This document shows positions 48,862-59,687 of a DNA stretch of 64,000 bases, in pieces. The position numbers and the translations under genes are program-made. Below the pieces are notes generated by a model. It was given only the letters and a program-made list of their open reading frames with translations. It ran no database searches and was not told the origin of the DNA. The stretch's first letter is position 1. Each line of letters starts with the position of its first letter. Source of the DNA: Heterodera schachtii. Taxonomy: Eukaryota > Nematoda > Chromadorea > Rhabditida > Heteroderidae. The stretch spans positions 1,013,343 to 1,077,342 of the forward strand of contig SIJG01000011.1 in NCBI GenBank assembly GCA_023374025.1, read 5' to 3'.

Positions 48862-49998
48862 CCTTCCCTCACATTTCTCCCAACTTGCCTCACACTCTCT
48901 TTTCTCTTCTTTCTCTCTCTCTCTCTCTCCTATTTTCTCTCTCTCTCACTCTCTCCTCTTTTCTTTCTCCCTCCCTCTTTCTCTCTCTCTCTCTTCTCTC
49001 TCTCTTCTCTTTTTTCTTTTCTCTCTTCTCTCTCTCTCTCTCTCTTTTTCCTCTTTTTTTCTCTCTCTTCCTTTCTTTATCTCTATCTTTTTTCTCTCAT
49101 TCTCTCCCTCTCTTTTTCTCTCTCTCTTTCTCTCCCTCCCTCTCTCTATCTCTCATCTTTATTTTCTCTCTCTCACTCTTTCTCTCTTTCCTTCTCTCTC
49201 TCTCTCATTCACTCCTCTCTCTTTCTCCTCTTTTCTCTCTCCCTCTTTCTTCTCTTTCTCTCTTTATCTCTATCTTTTCGCTCATCTCTCTCCTCTTTTC
49301 TCTCTCATTCCTCTTTGTCTCTCTCTCCTCTCTTCTCTTTCTCTCTCTCTCCTATTTTCTCTCTCTCTCTCCTCTTTTCTTTCTCCCTCTCCCTTCTCTT
49401 TTTTCTCTCTCTCTCTATCTTCTTTTTCTTTCTCTCTCTCTCTCTCTCCTCTTTTCTCTCTCCTCTTTCTTTCTTTCCTCTTTCTTTCTTTCTCTCTCTC
49501 TCTCTCTCTCCTTCCCTCTCTCTCTCTCCCTCTCTCTTTTCTCTCTACTCTTTTCTCTCCCTCTCTTTCTCTTCTTTTCTTTCTCCCTCTCTCTTCTCTT
49601 TTTCTCTCTCTTTCCTCTTTCTTTCTTTCTCTTTCTTTCTTATTTTCTTTATTTCTTTCTCTCTCTCTCCCCCTCACTTTCTCTCTCTCTCCCTCTGTTT
49701 ATCTCTCTCTCTCTCCAATTTTCTCTCTCATTCTCTCCTTATCTTTTTCACTCACTCTCTCTCTCTCTTATCTCTATCTTTTCTCTCATCTCTCTCCTCT
49801 TTTCTCTCTCATTCTCTCCCTCTCTTTTTCTCTTTCTCTCTCTCTCTCTCTTTATCTCTATCTTTTCTCTCTCTCTCTCCTCTTTTTCTTTCTCTGTCTC
49901 TCTCCTCTTTTCTCTCTTCTCTCTCTCTCCCTCCCTCTCTCTCTCTCCCTCTCTCTTTATCTCTCTCTTTTCTCTCCCTCTCTTCTGTTTTCTCTTAT
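48862..49998 (+). repeat. 1.1-kb polypyrimidine (TC)n microsatellite
   Basis: Almost every base in about 1,130 bp is T or C, in ctctctct blocks with tttt and ccc interruptions. It gives a 387-codon open frame on the plus strand and complementary frames on the other, none of them genes. It is followed by (AC)n at 50047-50068. Confidence 0.97.
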
Positions 49999-50349
49999 AT
50001 TTAACCTCTAAAACAATCGTGTCAATAAATAATTCAAAACATTTGTGACACACACACACACACACACATTGCAAACCTAGTTTTATAGAATAACTTTGTT
50101 CATATTCGAACAAGCTTTCTTTTTGGTATCATTCGAAAGACTAATTCTGAAACACGAGAAAACAAGAGAATGCTAACATTAAAAAAAGTTATAAACGAAA
50201 ATAATCAGCATTTACTTAATTAATCAAATCTTATTTGGCAATTGCCTAAAAGCTGAAATTTTTCATATTTTAGCTTTTTTAATGCAATAGAGCCATAAAA
50301 TAATAAATATGGCAGTTTTTACGTCGTTTAAAAATTCTTGCCCTATTAA

Positions 50350-50941
50350 CATGGAACGGATTTATATGTGCTAAAAAACTCCCAAAATATGTGCTAAAAA
50401 CTCCAAAAAAGGACAAAATATGTGCCAAAAAATGAAGAAAAACTGGTCAAAAAATAAGTTTATTTCTCAAAAAGTCTCGTTTTTTATCCATTTCGCTAGC
50501 ACAATGCTAATCAAAAGCATTTAAATGCTTTTTGGCGTAAATTTTTTTCTCGCTCTCATAGATTTACTTATTTTCTGGAATTTTTTTTCGCTAAAATACA
50601 AATTTTGCCTTAAAAGCGAAAAAAGTCATAAAAGGGTCAAAAAATGCAAAAAAGAAAAATTGAAAACTTTGGGGACATTTTGCCAAGAATTTGATAGCAA
50701 AAAATTGAACTTTTGTAAAAAATAATTCAAATTTTATCAAAAAATCGCCAAAATAGGTGACAAAAACTGTTGAAAACCCAAAATATGTTTTTATTCGCCA
50801 AAAGTCCAAAATATGTTTTATATGTGCTAAAAAACTCGCTATGATTGAAAGGAAAAAAGTAAAAATGCTATTTTTGAGCTTTTCATGCGATAGGATTAGC
50901 AAAAAAAAAAAAAATGCAAAAACATATAAATCCGTTCCCTG
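50350..50941. mobile_element. hAT-like MITE with GTGCTAAAAAACTC arrays
   Basis: The ends are CATGGAACGGATTTATATG and, read backwards, CAGGGAACGGATTTATATG: 18 of 19 bases match. The perfect 8-bp duplication is cctattaa (50342-50349 and 50942-50949). Subterminal words 'atatgtgctaaaaaactc' and 'ccaaaatatgt' recur. No transposase; 592 bp. Confidence 0.9.
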
Positions 50942-51049
50942 CCTATTAATGTGAAATAATAAAAATAAGACGCCAAGAAATTCTTCATAAAATTAGGTCT
51001 GCTGGTATGTTTGAAAAACGGCGGAATAGCAAAGATTTTTTTTTAAATA

Positions 51050-51525
51050 TTCAGGGGCCAATGGCAGTGACCAAACTGAGGAAAGCGCAGGGCCTCGTAC
51101 CGAAAAATTTTCAAAAATGAAGCTTGAAACCATAGGTTTTGTTTGAGAAAGGCTCTTTCCTGCTGTGGATTATTACAATACTTAAGACAAGAAACAATTA
51201 GGGAATTTCATAATTACAAGAAGAAATTTTGGGTAAAAGGTTTTTTTAAATTTGTGTCGACGATACCATAGCGCTGTCGTGATAAAATTTGAAGGTTTTG
51301 GCCCGAGTTTTTTTTTAAATAAATGAAATTTATAAAGAAAATGTCGAATTTAATAAATTTCTGTGGCAATTTTCAGGGGGTACTTAAAGCTAAACTGAAG
51401 CAACGAGAAATGATGGATGAACTCAATGCATTGAAGAAGAAAGTTGCGGAAATGGAACAGCAAAAAAGGCGGAGAAGGGAAAATACGGTAAAGGAAAAAG
51501 ACGAAAGGAAATTTAAAAACAATTA
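51050..51525 (+). CDS. Hypothetical protein with C-terminal coiled coil
   Basis: A first exon after ATTCAGG (about 51055-51136) reads GANGSDQTEESAGPRTEKFS K. A second exon (51377-51525) after TTTTCAG reads LKAKLKQREMMDELNALKKK then VAEMEQQKRRRRE and ends KFKNN-stop. Heptads in L-x-x-x-x-x-M/L-x-x-L spacing support a coiled coil followed by a basic tail. The family is not recognised, and the 5' end and exact splice are uncertain. Confidence 0.45.
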
Positions 51526-52419
51526 GAAAAATAAAAATAAATAAGAAATTAGGATTTTTATTTTAATACATAAAAAGTATTAAAGAGATTTTTCATATTA
51601 CAGTTTTTCATTGATCAGTTTAAAAAGCTGAAATAAGAACAGAACCAAATGGAGCAGAGACAGAAACATCAAAGAGAAAAAGTGACGAATGGTGAGTCTA
51701 ACCTTAAGTTTCGTTGTGTGGAACTAATAATTGTGTGAGTAAAAAAGGTCATTCCACTAGAAATTTATATTAAAAAAAATATTTTTAAAGGTTTACATTT
51801 TTTAGATTTTACATTTTTAAAATTGTTTTGGACTTTTTAACCCATGCTTGGATTTTCTTGTATTAGAGTCCAAGAAATTTTCAAAATCAAGAATTGTTAA
51901 GCATTGGCTGGTACTGACCAGCTAGCTAATGCGATTGAAATATAAATAAATTGGATGTGTTTTATTTTCCATTAAAAAGCTAAAAATAACGAAATAACCC
52001 CAAAAAGTTACATCAAAAAAATTAAAAAAATTTTTTTATCATCAATTAAATAATATTTTCAATTCATCAAACAATCTTTTTGGAGGGGACGCCAGGGACG
52101 GTCACAGGGGGGGGGGGAGTTTGAGAAGACAAAAATTTGAAAAATGGCTAAAATTCTTTTTTCCCAAGACGTTATCCCCACCGCCTCCAAGCAAGAAAAC
52201 CCTTAATTCTAGGACTGCGTGGGTGGTGCCGATAAGCACCGCAGTGAATTTTTTTAAAAATTTAATTTTATAACAGCTGTTACTAAAAAACCAGTATCTG
52301 TTTTTACATTTAAAAAAAAATCATTGGCGGGGCCAGGGCCTGAAAATTGTTATTTGCTTTCCTTATACTGCTTAAATCTATAATTTCGCAAACAAGGTAA
52401 CAATAAATGATTAGTTTAA

Positions 52420-52925
52420 GACACTTTCTAAATTTTCGTCAAAATTATTTTGATGGCACCGCTTGTCACAATGACCTCGAAATCATTAATGGCCAATGTT
52501 TGACGGTCCAATACAAAGAGAAAAAAACAATTATAAAAAAGATTATTAAAAATAAAATATTAAGGTTTGGTATGGTAAATAAAATAAATTCATAATTATT
52601 TTAATTTTTTTAAGATTACCGTTCCGTCTTTGCTAAAAATTCCATTTTGCTGAACAATGATTTCTCTACCATTTTTTACTTTGAAATTTTGATCACAAAT
52701 TTGAAAAGGCAAAGTTTTCTAATTATTCGATTCTTTAGACAATTAATTATATGTAAAGGTTTAGATCAACGGATCCGGAAAAGCGAATATTCTTACGTTG
52801 TTGGCGACACCGTGGGATTGGAGTTAATTTGTCCACCCGAGAGATTATTTTCACCAAAAATTGACAACAAATGGGTATTCACTATTAGTGTTTTTAAAAA
52901 TACTATTTTCTATACATTTAAATAA
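52420..52925 (+). CDS. Hypothetical exons in the left palindrome arm
   Basis: Frame pieces FDGTACHNDLEIINGQCLTV (52450-52522) and LDQRIRKSEYSYVVGDTVGL followed by ELICPPERLFSPKIDNKW (52761-52873) have coding-like composition. The paired cysteines and aromatic residues suggest an extracellular domain, but I recognise no family. The same sequence appears inverted near 63551-64000 in the right arm. Confidence 0.35.
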
Positions 52926-53529
52926 AATTTGTGTCTGGTTTAATTAAATAAAAAATTAGAAATGTTTTTGATAAGATTTTTTATTTCACAGATTCCTCCT
53001 ATAAGTTGGTTGATTCTTCTTATTCTTCTGCCCTTTCTTTGTTCCCATTCATCTTTTTTGGAGTTTTGGTGACAAAATTATGGCGAATTTTGGCCTAAAT
53101 TTCAAGTTCGATTTGACCATATTTTGAAGAAAAACAAACATACATATTGGGTTGTTTAATTGCATTTAACATTCCAACTTAGAGCAAATTTATTTATTTA
53201 TTAGAAATATTTTTTTTTTGTTCGCACAAGAACCGGCACCGCAATTTAAGCAACGAATAGAGCAAATACAGAGAAATACAGTCAATAAAAAGGAAAATAT
53301 ATTAATGAAACATTTAAAAAAATTTATTAACTCTTTTTTTTAAATTTCCATCATCAATTTTTAAATTAATTTTCAATATAACCCGGCGATTGGCATTCTG
53401 TGCCGTTTGTTGTCATCGCCTTCGTTTTGTTGACGCGGTGTAATTCCGCGATTTATTTTGTGCGGTATCGTTTTAGGCACCATTTTAATGCAATCTTTAA
53501 AAATTGCTTTAAAAGGACACATTTAGCAT

Positions 53530-54224
53530 TTAATTTGTTTTATACCCAATAAAATTGGGTAAACTGATATTCTCACGACGTCGCCCTAATCCCCGCGACA
53601 AGGCATTCTGTGCCAAAACAGGTTTGCCTTTTTGATGTTTTTTCACAGGTGAAGTTTGAGTTTGTCCGGCCCAATCCGACAGCGCTCGAATGCCACTCAA
53701 ATAAAGCAGTGCACGAAGGCCTACACAGAATGCCACAAACCGAAAATTTTAATTTCACTGAAATTTTTCATGCCTGTTACGTAGTCCTGCACCACAGTAA
53801 AGTCCTGATTTTGTACCGCAGAACACTTATAAGTTAGTTAATGGTTTATTTTGAAAAATTTAAAAGATAAAAGAAGAAGAAAATTTTGTAAAATATGAAA
53901 TAGAAAATTTTTGAAATCCTGTAACATAATTTAAAAACGATAACACCTATTGTTTGGATCATTCAAAAAGCCAAATCCCAAAAGAAAAAATTTTGGCCCT
54001 AAATTTTTATTTTTCGAAAATTTGGTAATTTATGAATATAAACATTGCAAAATTTTTGCCTGCAATACGCTCCCACCAGCATTTGAAAATTGAAGCCCAG
54101 TCTCGGCACTTTCAATGCCACCAGTGGCCAAAATTGGAAACCCGGGCAATGCATTTGCAATTGCAGATAATGCTCGCAAAGCAATGGGACGTATTGCAGA
54201 GCCAGTCATGCCACCATAGTTGTC
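53530..54224 (-). pseudogene. DPYD: DPYD C-terminal exons, inverted copy in left arm
   Basis: A mirror of the right-arm exons: 54060-54224 ([20 protein letters not shown] and [20 protein letters not shown]), 53774-53825 (CSAVQNQDFTVVQDYVTG) and 53530-53720 ([32 protein letters not shown]). No upstream DPYD exons exist in this orientation. Homology stops at the composite element, so this copy is only a 3' fragment. Confidence 0.8.
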
Positions 54225-54781
54225 CTTTATCAAGAAATGTAATGTACTACTGTAATTACAATAAAAAAATTCTGGGGAAAGACAAGGAATTGACAAAGGA
54301 ATAAAAATCAGAGATGCCAGGTCGAAAGAATCTGGGAAGAATACTGTGACAATCCTTGTGACAAAGAGTTATCATTTTTTCTCTGTCTTTTTTCATCAAA
54401 AATGCTTTTGTATGACCATGAATTTTTTTCAGCTCTCTCATTTTTCGTTATCTCTCTTCCAAGTGATATTTCCCGCTGAAATAAATTTTTAAAAATTGAC
54501 CGAAATTTTAAAAATAAGTTGTTTTATACGTTGTTGGCAAAATGCACATTGTTAATAATTAAATAACAACGTGAAGGTTGTTTACCATAATAAATAAGTT
54601 GTTTTGCCTTTCTCTACTTCTGAGTAATTTGAGACAATTTTTACTTTTAGAAAAAGCACTCATTTTGACTGAATGTACAAAAGGGGCTTTTGCAATACTA
54701 AATTCAAATATATTTTTTACCAAGAGATCAGTTTGGATAGTTTTTGTCAAAAATACAAGCATGCTTCAGGTAAATAAAGTC

Positions 54782-56574
54782 GGGTCCACTGCGTTTCGGC
54801 GTTGGCGTTTCGGCGCCAAAAAAATTACAAAAATATGAATACTTAGTTAAAATCAGCAAAGCAAAAAAACATAACGCTTTTTATCAATATATAAAAAACA
54901 ATAAATAAAGGGGTAACAAAAAGCAATAAATTTCAAGGGTTCATTTGATAATTGTGGGAATTACTCGAAGAAATTCCAAAATAATGTGAAATTGATTGGG
55001 TTAGGGAATGGTGGAAGATAATCATGATCATTCACTACATTTTCGCAGCCCTTTTTGTCCCCAAAAGTGCGGCTGATAATGATACGTTCTGAAATGCTTC
55101 AGAACGAATGACAAATGACGGTTCCAAGGTAGTGATGGCAAGGAGTTTGATTGTAGTTTTAACTTGTTGAGCTTTAACATTCGAAGCATTTGCGGGACAA
55201 GAGTGTGACGTTGAAAGACGAATGAAGTGTTGTTTTCACGTTTTGTTTTTTTTGTTTCAATTTGTGAAACCATATTCGCTGTAAATGATTAACTAAATAC
55301 ATTTGAAAATATGTAAATTAGGTATTTTCTAGAGCCTGGAAATTCAAAGAAATTATTTTGTATTTGCTTTGCTGATATTAACTAAGTATTTGTATTTTTG
55401 TAATTATTTTTGGCGCCGAAACGAGCTGGCGCCGAAACGCCAGCGCCGAAACGCGTGGGTCCCGTAAAGGGCGCGCCAACGATTCGTCTACTACACGATT
55501 CGTCTACTCAGCCAAAAACACACGATTCGTCTACTCAGCCAAAAAGCCACGATTCGTCTACTAAACGATTCGTCTATTACACGATTCGTCTACTCAGCCA
55601 AAAATACACGATTCGTCTACTCAGCCAAAAAGCCACGATTCGTCTACTAAACGATTATTTTCTCAATTTTAGGCAAATGAAATCAATTCGTCAGTTAATT
55701 GTGCAGGCACCAAGGATGAAACGTATGTGTCAATGGGCACTGATCGTGCGCTTGAGGAAGTAATGAGAAGGTGCGTCTCCAAATTTTTGTACTTCTATTT
55801 ATTTCAAAATTTTTAGACAGAAAATGAAGATTTACGGCAACATGGAACGTGTCAACCCCCTGAATGCTGTGCTACCCGATACCCTGCTTATGAAGGATGT
55901 ACGACAGCCGAATGCACCGCCAAGGAGAATCGGACGTGGTGTTGTCGCACCTGCCGCCTGGACGCAGTGTTTCGTTATCGGGGCTTTTGTCAACAGGCGG
56001 CTCACATTATGTGTGCAAAAAAAATGCAATTTTTGCCAATTAAATAATTTAATATTCGTAATCCCTTCAGGCTTTTGTTCATCCGCCATTAGCAGTGATT
56101 CTGGATGATGTTGACAAGCAGGTGGACATCGCGAGATCTGCCCGAGTGTTCCCTCACAAGCGCCGCATCAAAACAATTGGATGATTGATCGCTTTTTACC
56201 ATTGGCAAAAATCCTGGTGTTATTCAACGCAAGTGATTGGATTTTTCAACCCCAATTCCCCGTGATTTTCAACATTTCTTTTTGATTCGAATTGTTATTT
56301 TTGGTGTTTATTGTAATAAAGAGAACCATCATTTTTGGCTTACAATTAATAAAGAAAAAATTGGGTCTGTTGAATGTTAAAATTTAGGCCTTGGGCTAGG
56401 AGCTAGATGGTTAATGATGCCTGATTCGTAATCAGCCACCCTTAAAACCCCAGAAAAATGGCTTTAAAAATTTGTTCGGGTTCGAATCCGGGTTTTAAAA
56501 TTTTTTGGGTGAGTAGACGAATAATGTAGACGAATCGTGGCTTTTTGGCTGAGTAGACGAATCGTGTGTTTCTC
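54782..56574. mobile_element. Composite element carrying a gene, left-arm copy (one end eroded)
   Basis: Inverse copy of 59688-61694. The left terminus GGGTCCACTGCGTTTCGGCG is preceded by ataaagtc (54774-54781), the reverse of the target duplication. The right terminus has lost most of the array units and the GGGCGCC end but is still followed by gtaaagta, a 7/8 match to the duplication seen at 59680-59687. Confidence 0.65.
55673..56184 (+). CDS. Three-exon cargo gene of the composite element, left copy
   Basis: Exons 55673-55770, 55817-56012 and 56071-56184 join in one frame (phases 2 and 0) with TTTTAG, TTTTTAG and CTTCAG acceptors. Translation gives ANEINSSVNCAGTKDETYVS, then MKIYGNMERVNPLNAVLPDT, then FVHPPLAVILDDVDKQVDIA and ends FPHKRRIKTIG-stop. 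The middle exon is also open in a second frame that is strikingly cysteine-rich (CQPPECCATRYPAYEGCTTA, then ECTAKENRTWCCRTC), which resembles a ShKT-like pattern. The true frame needs transcript evidence. I do not recognise the gene in the first frame. Composition is much less AT-biased than the element around it. Confidence 0.45.
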
Positions 56575-57121
56575 GTAAAGTAGAAATAAATAATAATAAT
56601 ATATCTTTAGGGATTTACTTCAATCCGTGCCGTTCCAGAGGAGGAAATTTTGGATTGAAAATTTAAAAAAAACAACTATTATTATTTCAACGAAGATGGA
56701 AGCAGCACGGGAAGAAAAGTGCGAATTTATGCCATTTATGGCGCCTCGTAAAATCAACCAAAAAGACGGACGAATTGTTTCAATGTACACACTATAATAA
56801 AATTTAAATTAAACTTGATTTAAAATTTTAAAGTCATTTTAATTTTGTAAAGGGAATTTGTCAAAATGGAGCAAGAATTGAATAACAAATGGGTGTTGGA
56901 TGATGGCCAATTGTTAACATTGCGCGCTGACTGGTTGATCAGCGCATTTGGCTCAGATTTGCTTGATGAAAAAGACAAATAATTTAAATTAATAATATTT
57001 ATTGTTTTTTATATAAATTTTTACAGTTAAATCTGCTATTAATCTGTTGGACTTCAATTCGCATGGCTTGCCCGTTGTTGATTCAAACACACAACAAAGC
57101 TCGTTGCCATGGGTGTTTTTA

Positions 57122-57602
57122 GCGTGACCGGAAAATGCGTCAGTGGAAAATGCGTCAGTGGAAAATGCGTCAGTAGAAAATGCGTCAGTAGAAAATGCGT
57201 CAGTGATACAAATATTTTAATATTAAGTCCTGTAATATTGTATTGTAATATAGAAGCATAATTCTATAAGAATATCGTTCTGAATTTCGAACCCCGAACC
57301 CGAAATCGAACAAAAAGTTCGAAAGTAAAAATTTTCGGAATTAGGTTTTTTATTCAAAATCGGTTTAAATATATAATAAGAGATCAATTATGCCGTTTTT
57401 GAACTAAAAATGCTAAATTACGAAAATTTGGACTTTCGACTTTTTGTTCGAATTCGGGTCCGGGATTTGGAAAAGGCCAAAATGAATACCGGATTTGTAG
57501 TCAGTGCCCCCTAAAACGCAAGGAACTTGTATTTATGACAATAAAAATTTCACTGACGCATTTTCTACTGACGCATTTTCCACTGACGCATTTACCGGGC
57601 GC
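57122..57602. mobile_element. MITE with AAAATGCGTCAGTGG arrays, inserted in a DPYD exon
   Basis: The left end GCGTGACCGGAAAATGCGTC matches the right end read backwards, GCGCCCGGTAAATGCGTC. Flanks tgttttta (57114-57121) and cgttttta (57603-57610) match at 7 of 8. The left end has five AAAATGCGTCAGT units and the right end three, inverted. The interior, 57285-57515, is a copy of the GACCCC foldback family. Removing the element and one flank restores the uninterrupted reading PWVFLGGDIAGVAE of DPYD, so the insertion point is exonic. Confidence 0.85.
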
Positions 57603-59687
57603 CGTTTTTAGGTGGTGACATTGCTGGAGTGGCCGAGGTATGTTGGGCCATTGTTCAACATAAGATCCCCATTTTTGTAAAATTATTATTTTTGGTAGAT
57701 ACAACAAGTGTGTTTGTATTCAATAAAAACAATTAAAAATTTTGCTTTTCTCCCAAAATCTCAAAAAGAGGGTCAGTTAGTGCCAAAAATCACCGCCCTA
57801 GTATAAATTTGTTTGGAAATTTCCCCACATATTTTTACCTAAAATTTTAATTTTTAAAGTCTAGTAAACGCAATTAAATTTCAATTTTCAACTCCATCCT
57901 CAAATTGAAAATAGAAAACCATGTGGTGCTGAAGGTTACCGCCTGCTGCTGAGAAATTTTTGTAAATTTTGCTGGAGTCTGTGATTTCCTAGCCAATTTT
58001 GACTTCTAAAAATATATTTTATGAATTTTATACAAATTTTACTACAATATCTCTCAGTTAACATAGAATTCATCGTTCAGCAGACAACCGTCGAATCAGT
58101 GAACGATAGCAAAACTGCTGCTTGGTATATGCACCGATATTTGCAGGCATTGCATGGCTACCAAATTGAACAGGTGCTAAAGTTACCGCTCTTTCTAATT
58201 AAATTTAAAAAAACAGCTAAATTTGAATTTAATTTTTATAAATTTAAGTCAGTGTTCAAGTTTATTGAACAAAAAATAAGGACTAAGTTTTTTCAAACCA
58301 TTCATTTTGACCACTTTAACATAGAAAAGACCTTAGAATAAGGACATTTAAATTTCCAAGTTCGCCTCTCAAAAAAAGGACAAATCGTTGAAATAAGTGA
58401 TTATTTCATATTTTTTTTTGTTTTTTTTTTATTTTAATTTAATTTTATATTCCGATAAATTTGATTATTAATTACTAAATAAATTTAAATATTTTCTATT
58501 TTTTCAGGTTGAAAAATTGTGAGAATATCCAAAATCCAAACTAAAAAGTGTACAAAAATCGACCTCAAATTCTTTTTGGTTTTGTTGATTTTATTTCTGG
58601 AATTTTCATCAAAACATTTAACATAACTATTTAAAAATTATAATAAAACCATAAAGTAAAAATTCAATTTTATATAAATAATTTTGTCAAGTGCCATAAA
58701 TTTACCCAAATAAAAATTTCAAATAATTATTAGTTTCAATGCTTTAGTATTGGCTGAATTGCGTGAAAATTAAAACGTGATTTTCCACAAAAAATTGTAA
58801 TTGCATCAATCATGGCATCGTTTAACCAAGTGAAATTTAATTTTATTTGAAAAAATAAAATATGTTTAAATTATAGCAAGATTGGGAATTTTTGGCATCC
58901 CGTTCCGAAGAAGCGGGCGCTGATGCTTTGGAACTTAATTTGTCGTGTCCTCATGGATGGGCGAACGTGGCATGGGCCTTGTCTGTGGCTAAATAATTCA
59001 AATTTCTTTTAAATATATTTTTCTTTTCTTATTGAACAAAGTAGAAATTATTTTGACTTATTTTACACTTAAATATTAAAAAAGTCAGTAATTGAATTTT
59101 AATTTTTATAATATTTTGAAAATTTTCTAATTGTAATTAATTTACAAGTTCGTTTGAGTCTGAATATCCACTTTCCGAATTTTTTTTATATCTGTCATAT
59201 GATAATAATATTGAAGGGTATTTATCTTTTTAACTTTTTCAAACGCATAACTTGAAGATTCCTCAAAACTTAAAATTTATCTTTCTACATGTATTTAATT
59301 AATTATTTATTTATCAATCAGCTAAAATAAATTTTTTTTTTCAGAATCCCGAGATGGTCAAACAAATTTCGGGATGGGTACGTGCAGCAGTTAAGGTGAT
59401 GGCTGATTCGCTAATCTGTCAATTTAAATAATTAAGTTTTTTGTTTTTTATTATTTTCCGTTTTTCGCCCATTCTTTGTCAAAATGACACCAAATTTAAC
59501 GGATGTACGCGTTCTTGCACAAGCGGCAAGGGACGGTGGAGCGGATGGCGTAACCGCAACAAACACTGTGTCCGGAGGGACTGCGCTCAGATGGCACTGC
59601 GTGGCCAAGTGTCGGCAAAGCAAAAATGTACATTTAATTTATATTAAAAAAAAATAACGGACTCGGATTTCTTCGGGCAGACTTTAC

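Larger units (their letters stand above)
52471..56582 (+). repeat. Inverted duplication, left arm
   Basis: The reverse complement of 59688-64000. Mirror positions sum to 116476 over most of the arm, and to about 116449 after an array that differs by one 27-bp unit, so only a few indels separate the arms. The outer end is unknown because the right arm is cut by the window edge. At the inner end, homology fades inside the GATTCGTCTAC array at about 56574, exactly where the composite element ends. Confidence 0.95.

Noticed and set aside
48885..50048. 387-codon Ser/Leu/Phe-rich frame and its complementary Arg/Glu-rich frames
   Set aside because: Pure polypyrimidine microsatellite; composition alone explains the lack of stops.
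55475..55665. CRISPR-like array of GATTCGTCTACTCAGCC units
   Set aside because: Units have no unique spacers, vary in length, and form inverted arrays at both ends of a transposon in a eukaryotic genome.
57122..57602. Treating the GCGTCAG element as an ordinary DPYD intron
   Set aside because: It has inverted terminal arrays and a 7/8 8-bp flanking duplication, and no GT-AG choice keeps the reading frame.
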